From Rhinopomastus cyanomelas (Eukaryota > Chordata > Aves > Bucerotiformes > Rhinopomastidae), in the NCBI GenBank assembly GCA_013400115.1, contig VXBP01010419.1, forward strand, positions 21,074 to 85,073: a stretch of 64,000 nt of DNA, read 5' to 3'. The translations under genes were made by a program, and so were the position numbers. Shown in pieces: positions 59,540-64,000 of the stretch. The notes beneath the pieces were generated by a model that did not search any database, was not told where the DNA came from, and worked only from the letters and a program-made list of their open reading frames with translations. Position 1 is the stretch's first letter, and every line of letters starts with the position of its first letter.

Positions 59540-59601
59540 CTGCCCTTCCCGTTTGAGTATCGCACATTGTGTGGCACTGCCCATGTCTCTTGGCAGTAGC
59601 T
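59540..59601 (-). other. Candidate 62-bp exon, minus strand
   Basis: This short segment has an unusually good acceptor (TCATTTTCATTTGTTCAG) and donor (GGCAG|GTATGTGG). All three frames are open. Frame 1 would read SYCQETWAVPHNVRYSNGKG and leave in phase 2, which happens to fit the entry phase of the 45964 HS1BP3 exon with an Arg at the junction. I do not recognise the peptide and cannot show that it belongs to HS1BP3. It could be an untranslated or non-coding exon. Confidence 0.28.
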
Positions 59602-59808
59602 CTGAACAAATGAAAATGACTCCTGTGAGGTCAGAGTTTACTGTAACAGTCCCTAAGGGAGGAAGTGAGGGTCAGCCCTCAGGAGCCTCTCAAGAACACA
59701 TTTGTTTTTTTTCATATTACAGGAACAGTTGGGGCCACAGCTCTGTCACTCTTAGCCAAGACAAGAAAGATGGATGATTCAGGAGCAAGTTTCCAGGACA
59801 AGGCTGTT

Positions 59809-60432
59809 CATAGAATCATAGAATCATTATGGACTGGAAGGGACCTCGAAAGATCATCTAGTCCAATCCTCCTGACACAGCAGGATCACCTAGACCACAC
59901 CACACAGGAACACATCCAGTCGGGTCTTAAACATCTCCAGTGAGGGAGACTGCACAACCCCCCTGGGCAGCCTGTTCCAGTGCTCCGTCACCCTCACCAT
60001 GAAGAAGTTCCTTCTCAGGTTGATGTGGAACCTCCTGTGTTCCAGCTTACAACCATTGCCCCTCGTCCTATCACTACATGACACCGAGAACAGCTCACTT
60101 CCATCCTCCTGACACCCACTCCTCAAATATTTGTAGACATTAATGAGGTCACCCCTCAGTCTCCTATTCTCCAAGCTAAAGAGACCCAGCTCGCTCAGCC
60201 TCTCCTCGTAAGGGAGGTGCTCCACCTCCTTTACCATCTTCGTTGCCCTACGCTGAACTCTCTCCAGAAGCTCCACATCCCTCTTGAACTGAGGGCCCAG
60301 AACTGGACACAATACTCCAGGTGTGTTCTCACCAGGGCAGAGTAGAGGGGGAGAAGAACCTCTCTTGATCTGCTAACCACCCCTCTTCTAATCCACCCCA
60401 GGATGCTGTTGGCCCTCTTGGCCACAAGAGCA
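59809..60432 (-). repeat. Young-looking CR1 LINE 3' portion
   Basis: In minus orientation, from tail repeats TAGAATCATAGAATCATTAT through the 3' region, this encodes a nearly uninterrupted CR1 C-terminus. Read on the minus strand it carries SRSREVLLPLYSALVRTHLE and YCVQFW near 60285-60370, then RRATKMVKEVEHLPYEERLS and LGLFSLENRRLRGDLINVYK. A single frame break lies near 60310. It is the least decayed CR1 in the window and the best reference for the copies at 11.2, 24.2 and 38.1 kb. Confidence 0.95.
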
Positions 60433-62306
60433 CAGAAAATGCCTTACAGACAGCAACAGCCTATGCTGGCAGATAACCCATCACAGCGATGAAAAATGGG
60501 TCTAGATAATGTTGTAAGGTAGTTTTGAGGGCATGACACTGTGTTTTGTGATGCTTTGAAGATTGCCTTGGATGCTATTACAAACAAAAAAGCAACCAAG
60601 TAAGAAAGCGACAAGCTTGGAAATCTTCCATTCCAGGCACTCTGACCATTTTGTGTGTTATGCCAGATAAGCAGCAATTATTACAGAAAATCATGGCTCA
60701 TAGAGCAGACCTCAGAAAAGAGCCTATCCTAGCAAAAACCCAAGTTGTTACCTTTGCCCAGCCAACTGTCACATCATGGCTTGCACGGCTGAACTTTATT
60801 ACACTCCAAAACGGGCTAGCTGCACCCATCTAGTCCTGGGCTAGCTCCTGAGTTGTGCCCACTGTCACTCAATCGTATAGTGGATTAGAGCACAGGTACA
60901 CATGTGGTGCAAAAGGACAACTAAGAAAAGCCTTGTTATAGGGCCTCAGCTGCTCCAGTCCTGACTCCTAAATGTGCACCTTCTTCAGGTATCCCTGTTG
61001 ACAACAAAAAAGCCAACATCTGCATTAGCAAATGAACCTGGTCAGGGCTTGGGCTGAGGTCACAGTACTCAGTAACTGTCTTAACAGTCTTCAGCATGCT
61101 TCCTGGCATGAATTTGGCTCAGGCTAATTGCTGCTTTCCCAACTCATGCCTGGACATAGTCTAGGGATTGGTACAAGCTCAGGGCCCTTCCTGTTTTGGA
61201 TGTGATGAGCTTGCTCTGAAAAGAGAAGGATTTCACTGGTGGAGAGAAGATGCTCTATGCCTATTAGGATGAAGTAAGACTACAATTTCTGTCTGCTTCT
61301 ATTTACTAGATTAGCCACAACCAAGACACCCATCTCAGCCGCATATTTCACTGGGATAATAAATCTTACTCCCCCATATGATTTGGACATGATGGACATT
61401 TCAGGCAATAGGGAAAGGTTTTGAGTCTTATCCAAAATTTACAGAAGGTAACAAAGGGATAATGGAGAAATTCTTACTGAAGTACTGTGATGTGACCTGA
61501 GGAATTCAAGTGCAGAATGAAGAACTACTGTCTCAGATGTATGTCTGTCCTTGGGGACAGCCCTCTTTTCCCTGGTACTTAAGATTATTCCGGATCTGGC
61601 CAAGTGCTGCAAGGGGCAGCAACAGCAAGTGATGTGAGCCTCACATGTGTTAATTAGTACCTGCCTGCAGTTACAACAGCTAATTCACGTATTTTTGGCA
61701 AAGTGTAACAGATCACTTCAAAAAATTGTTTCCCAAAAGCCAGCTCTTTGATCGTTTGAAAACCAAGACAGAAACTTCTGCAGCAGATCCACAGGGAAAA
61801 GGGAACAATGGTTTTATTAAATCTGCTGAATTAGGAACTTGATGGCGTCAGATGAAAGGAAAAACAAGTCTCCCACTTTGATTTAAACTGAGCACATATT
61901 CACCCTACAGTTTCTTTTGGAGAAAACAATTCTGTCATACTTGGTGAGCAGAAAAGCAACAGGGCAGCTCTGAATCCATCCCTCATTAGCAGTCTCTCTT
62001 ATCTACAAGCAGTTGCCTGCATTTGTCGATTAAAGATTTCCAGTGCCTTGGTGAAAGAAGTAGGCTAATCGATGAGGTAATGCTTTTTTATTCTAATTAA
62101 GGACTTGAGTCATCACACTATTGTGAAGTCTGTGAAACAAAACGTGTTTAAATCTGCCCGATTACATCATGTTCAATCCTCTCCCAAAACAGAAGGAAAA
62201 AAAGGGGCACTTCTGATTCTGTGTAGCTGTAAATTCATCTAGTTTCCCTTCTGAAGCATCTCCTGCCTCCTAGGAACCTGTCTCAGTTAAGTAAGGACTT
62301 GCTTAC
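60433..62306. other. Unassigned DNA with an AT-rich motif cluster
   Basis: No gene was recognised. Positions about 62020-62170 hold GTCGATTAAAG, TAATCGATGAGGTAATG, TTCTAATTAAGG and GATTACATCATG. This homeodomain-type motif cluster may mark conserved non-coding DNA, but motif content is the only evidence. Confidence 0.35.
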
Positions 62307-62390
62307 CATGCCTGCAAGAACGCCTCTCAGCAGCTCCTGCACACTGTCACTGCTGTTTAGTTCCGCACTGCTACAAATGACCGCACACTG
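62307..62390 (-). other. Candidate 84-bp exon, minus strand
   Basis: This segment has a strong donor (GCATG|GTAAGCAAG) and an acceptable acceptor with a tandem CAGCAG choice (TTTTCCCATCCGATCTAACAG). Only one frame is open, phase 0 to phase 0. It gives 28 codons containing CSSAELNSSDSVQELLRG, with CpG-containing codons unusual for nearby DNA. The peptide is not recognised. It has only a vague resemblance in register to the end of the HS1BP3 PX domain (an 'ELL' after an acidic stretch), which I do not trust. It could be an upstream HS1BP3 exon, another transcript's exon, or chance. Confidence 0.28.
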
Positions 62391-63308
62391 CTGTTAGATC
62401 GGATGGGAAAATCAAAAGCTGAGAGTTCACTTGGAGGACTAGGGGAATTATTTGAAAGCCGGTGCCAGCTAGTGGAAATGGTATCTTATTTCAGTTCCCT
62501 GATATTACAATTTGACTTTACAAATCTTTTATACACAGAAAAGTGTGGTAAGTTTCACTGATTTCATACATTGTGAACAACAAACCACGTCCACTAAAGA
62601 TCTGGTGACATTTTTCTTGAAAGCAGACATATCTGCTTCAGCAAGCCGGTCAAATTCCAGGCTGGGTATTTACGTCAGTACAATTCCCTCTGCATTTCCA
62701 GTTAATTTACATGTTCTTCACTTTCTGTCTGATGCTGCATTAAAGTGTTGCACTATTAAGTCCTTACTGCATTTTACCCAGGTGTAGTTACACTTGCGAT
62801 GTGCTGGTAAACACTGCCGGATGGCAGACATAGCTGTAACACCAGGCAGACTGTAGTTATTTGCAATCCTTTGGGTTTAGGATGATGGTATAAACACAAA
62901 TTTACTATTTATAAAACCCATTAAAGTATATTCAGTGTTCTAATTAGAAGGAAAATGAAGCACATTCAAATAATTACTTAAACTCCCTCCTAAAGGATCC
63001 TCATGTTCCAGCTGTGAAACACAATGGAATTACTCAAGCCAGCCATGACAGAAAGGCATAACTATAGTTCAACCAAGGCAATTGCTTCAACATACAGCAT
63101 AAAACCTGGGGAAATAAGGACTGCATAATAATATGGGGTCAAAAATTCAACAATAGACCAGGAAATATGAATGCAGGTAAGAACAATGCTGATATGGGGG
63201 AGGACTCGATTCAAGTTTTCCTTGGTCAGGGAATTGTTTCTAAAAGAAACACAAAGCATACAACTTTGGGCATCTCCATACAAGAAATACATTGAGGTGC
63301 TGAAGGGC
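62391..63308. other. Unassigned DNA
   Basis: No feature was supported. The minus-strand open frame at 63062-63313 encodes a hydrophobic peptide without a recognisable family and runs into CR1 sequence. It is not called as a gene. Confidence 0.5.
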
Positions 63309-63309
63309 A

Positions 63310-63711
63310 ACAAGGTTGGTGCATGGTTTGCAGGACAAGCCTTATGAGGTGTGGCTGAGGGAGCTGGGGCTACTTAGTCTGAAGAAAAGGAGGCTGAGGG
63401 GAAACCTTACTGCTGTCTAAAACAATCTGAAAGAAGGTTGTAGAGAGGTGGGTGTTGGTCTCTTTCCACAAGTAACAAGTGACAGGACAAGAGGAAATGG
63501 CATCAAAGTGCACAGGGGGAATATTAGGAAAAACTTATTTACTGAAATAGTCATCAGGTATTGGAACAGGATGCCTAGGGAGGGGGCTGAATTGCCATCC
63601 CTGCACGTGTTTAAAAGTCATGCAGATCTGGGGCTTAGGCACATAGTTGGGTTAAAGGCTGGACTGGATGTCCTCTTCCAACCTTATCAACTATGTGATT
63701 CTGTGATTCAG
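63310..63711 (+). repeat. CR1 LINE 3' fragment
   Basis: The plus-strand order is GGCTGAGGGAGCTGGGGCTA, AGTCTGAAGAAAAGGAGGCT, GTGACAGGACAAGAGGAAAT, TATTGGAACAGGATGCCTAG, and GGCTGGACTGGATGTCCTCT, ending TATGTGATTCTGTGATTC. This subfamily has a different 3' UTR from the copies at 36 and 56 kb. The 5' end is truncated within the end of ORF2. Confidence 0.92.
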
Positions 63712-64000
63712 TAAGTTATGCATCCACCCCTGTCTCTGACAGTCTGAGTGTTCTAGCTCTGATCCCAAGGTGTAGTTCTTTCTGACTGCTGAAGTAGACA
63801 CAACAGCAGGGTTTCTGCAGTCACTCCTCAAATATGGTCTGCTTATGGATGTAATATATGCCAACTGCATATGCTCAGGAATAGCATAAAATTACCATTT
63901 TCCTAAGTACATTTCCATTTAGTAAATCATTACCACAAGACAGCAATGAAGAAATGTGTCCATCCCACATCCAGCTCTATTCCCCTGGTTAGAAAGTTCA
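63712..64000. other. Window edge, unassigned DNA
   Basis: No exon or repeat was recognised in the last 290 bp. The remaining 5' exons of HS1BP3 (PX domain) are probably beyond this edge. Confidence 0.4.

Noticed and set aside
59890..60425. Host gene on the minus strand
   Set aside because: The translated blocks (YCVQFW, RRATKM, LFSLE..RLRGDLI) are the CR1 LINE ORF2 C-terminus.
62978..63013. Minus-strand micro-segment reading LEHEDPLGGSL, resembling the DPLG motif of HS1BP3
   Set aside because: It is only about 36 bp and has a weak donor. It lies far from, and upstream of, other candidates, and the resemblance rests on four residues.
63062..63313. Minus-strand hydrophobic open frame
   Set aside because: No family or splice support, and it abuts the CR1 at 63.3 kb. 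Treated as fortuitous.

Overview
The window is vertebrate nuclear DNA, and almost certainly a bird. It is dominated by short, 5'-truncated CR1 LINEs whose 3' tails carry the avian signature (tandem ATTCTATG/ATTCTGTG-type ends and the 'GGAAGGGACC' block). The introns are compact, and a minus-strand gene matches HS1BP3, the HCLS1-binding protein 3 gene. In mammals HS1BP3 lies between RHOB and GDF7. Neither neighbour is visible here. A 285-base assembly gap (18539-18823) interrupts one CR1.

Layout. Positions 1 to about 34 kb hold no protein-coding gene that I can support. They contain scattered CR1 fragments (about 6.4, 11.2, 13.1, 14.4-15.5, 18.1-18.5, 19.5, 24.2 and 27.7-28.2 kb), a CA-type microsatellite, a three-copy 25-bp minisatellite, a small CpG-dense patch near 17.5 kb, and an AT-rich block near 32.3 kb with POU/octamer-like motifs. 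Positions 34.05-45.96 kb hold the 3' half of HS1BP3 on the minus strand. Three coding exons (45964-45813, 45142-45007, 35573-35345) join in phase and end in the conserved C-terminal DILQYIQ motif and SLF terminus. A 3' UTR with two AATAAA signals follows. The N-terminal PX-domain exons were not found. Several open, well-spliced-looking minus-strand segments upstream (47.1-47.3, 59.5-59.6 and 62.3-62.4 kb) may be further exons, but I could not match them to a family.

Mobile elements in the right half: a tRNA-Lys-like SINE with a CR1 3' tail sits inside an HS1BP3 intron (about 45.53-45.71 kb). A 478-bp hAT-type DNA transposon with terminal inverted repeats and an 8-bp target duplication is inserted into an older CR1 (53352-53829). 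The longest CR1 copy (about 54.45-56.45 kb) carries much of the reverse transcriptase, broken by frameshifts. No CRISPR array, rRNA gene, functional tRNA gene or bacterial-type operon is present. No wholly new multi-gene system is evident. The most unusual items are the SINE, the nested hAT/CR1 pair and the unassigned candidate exons.
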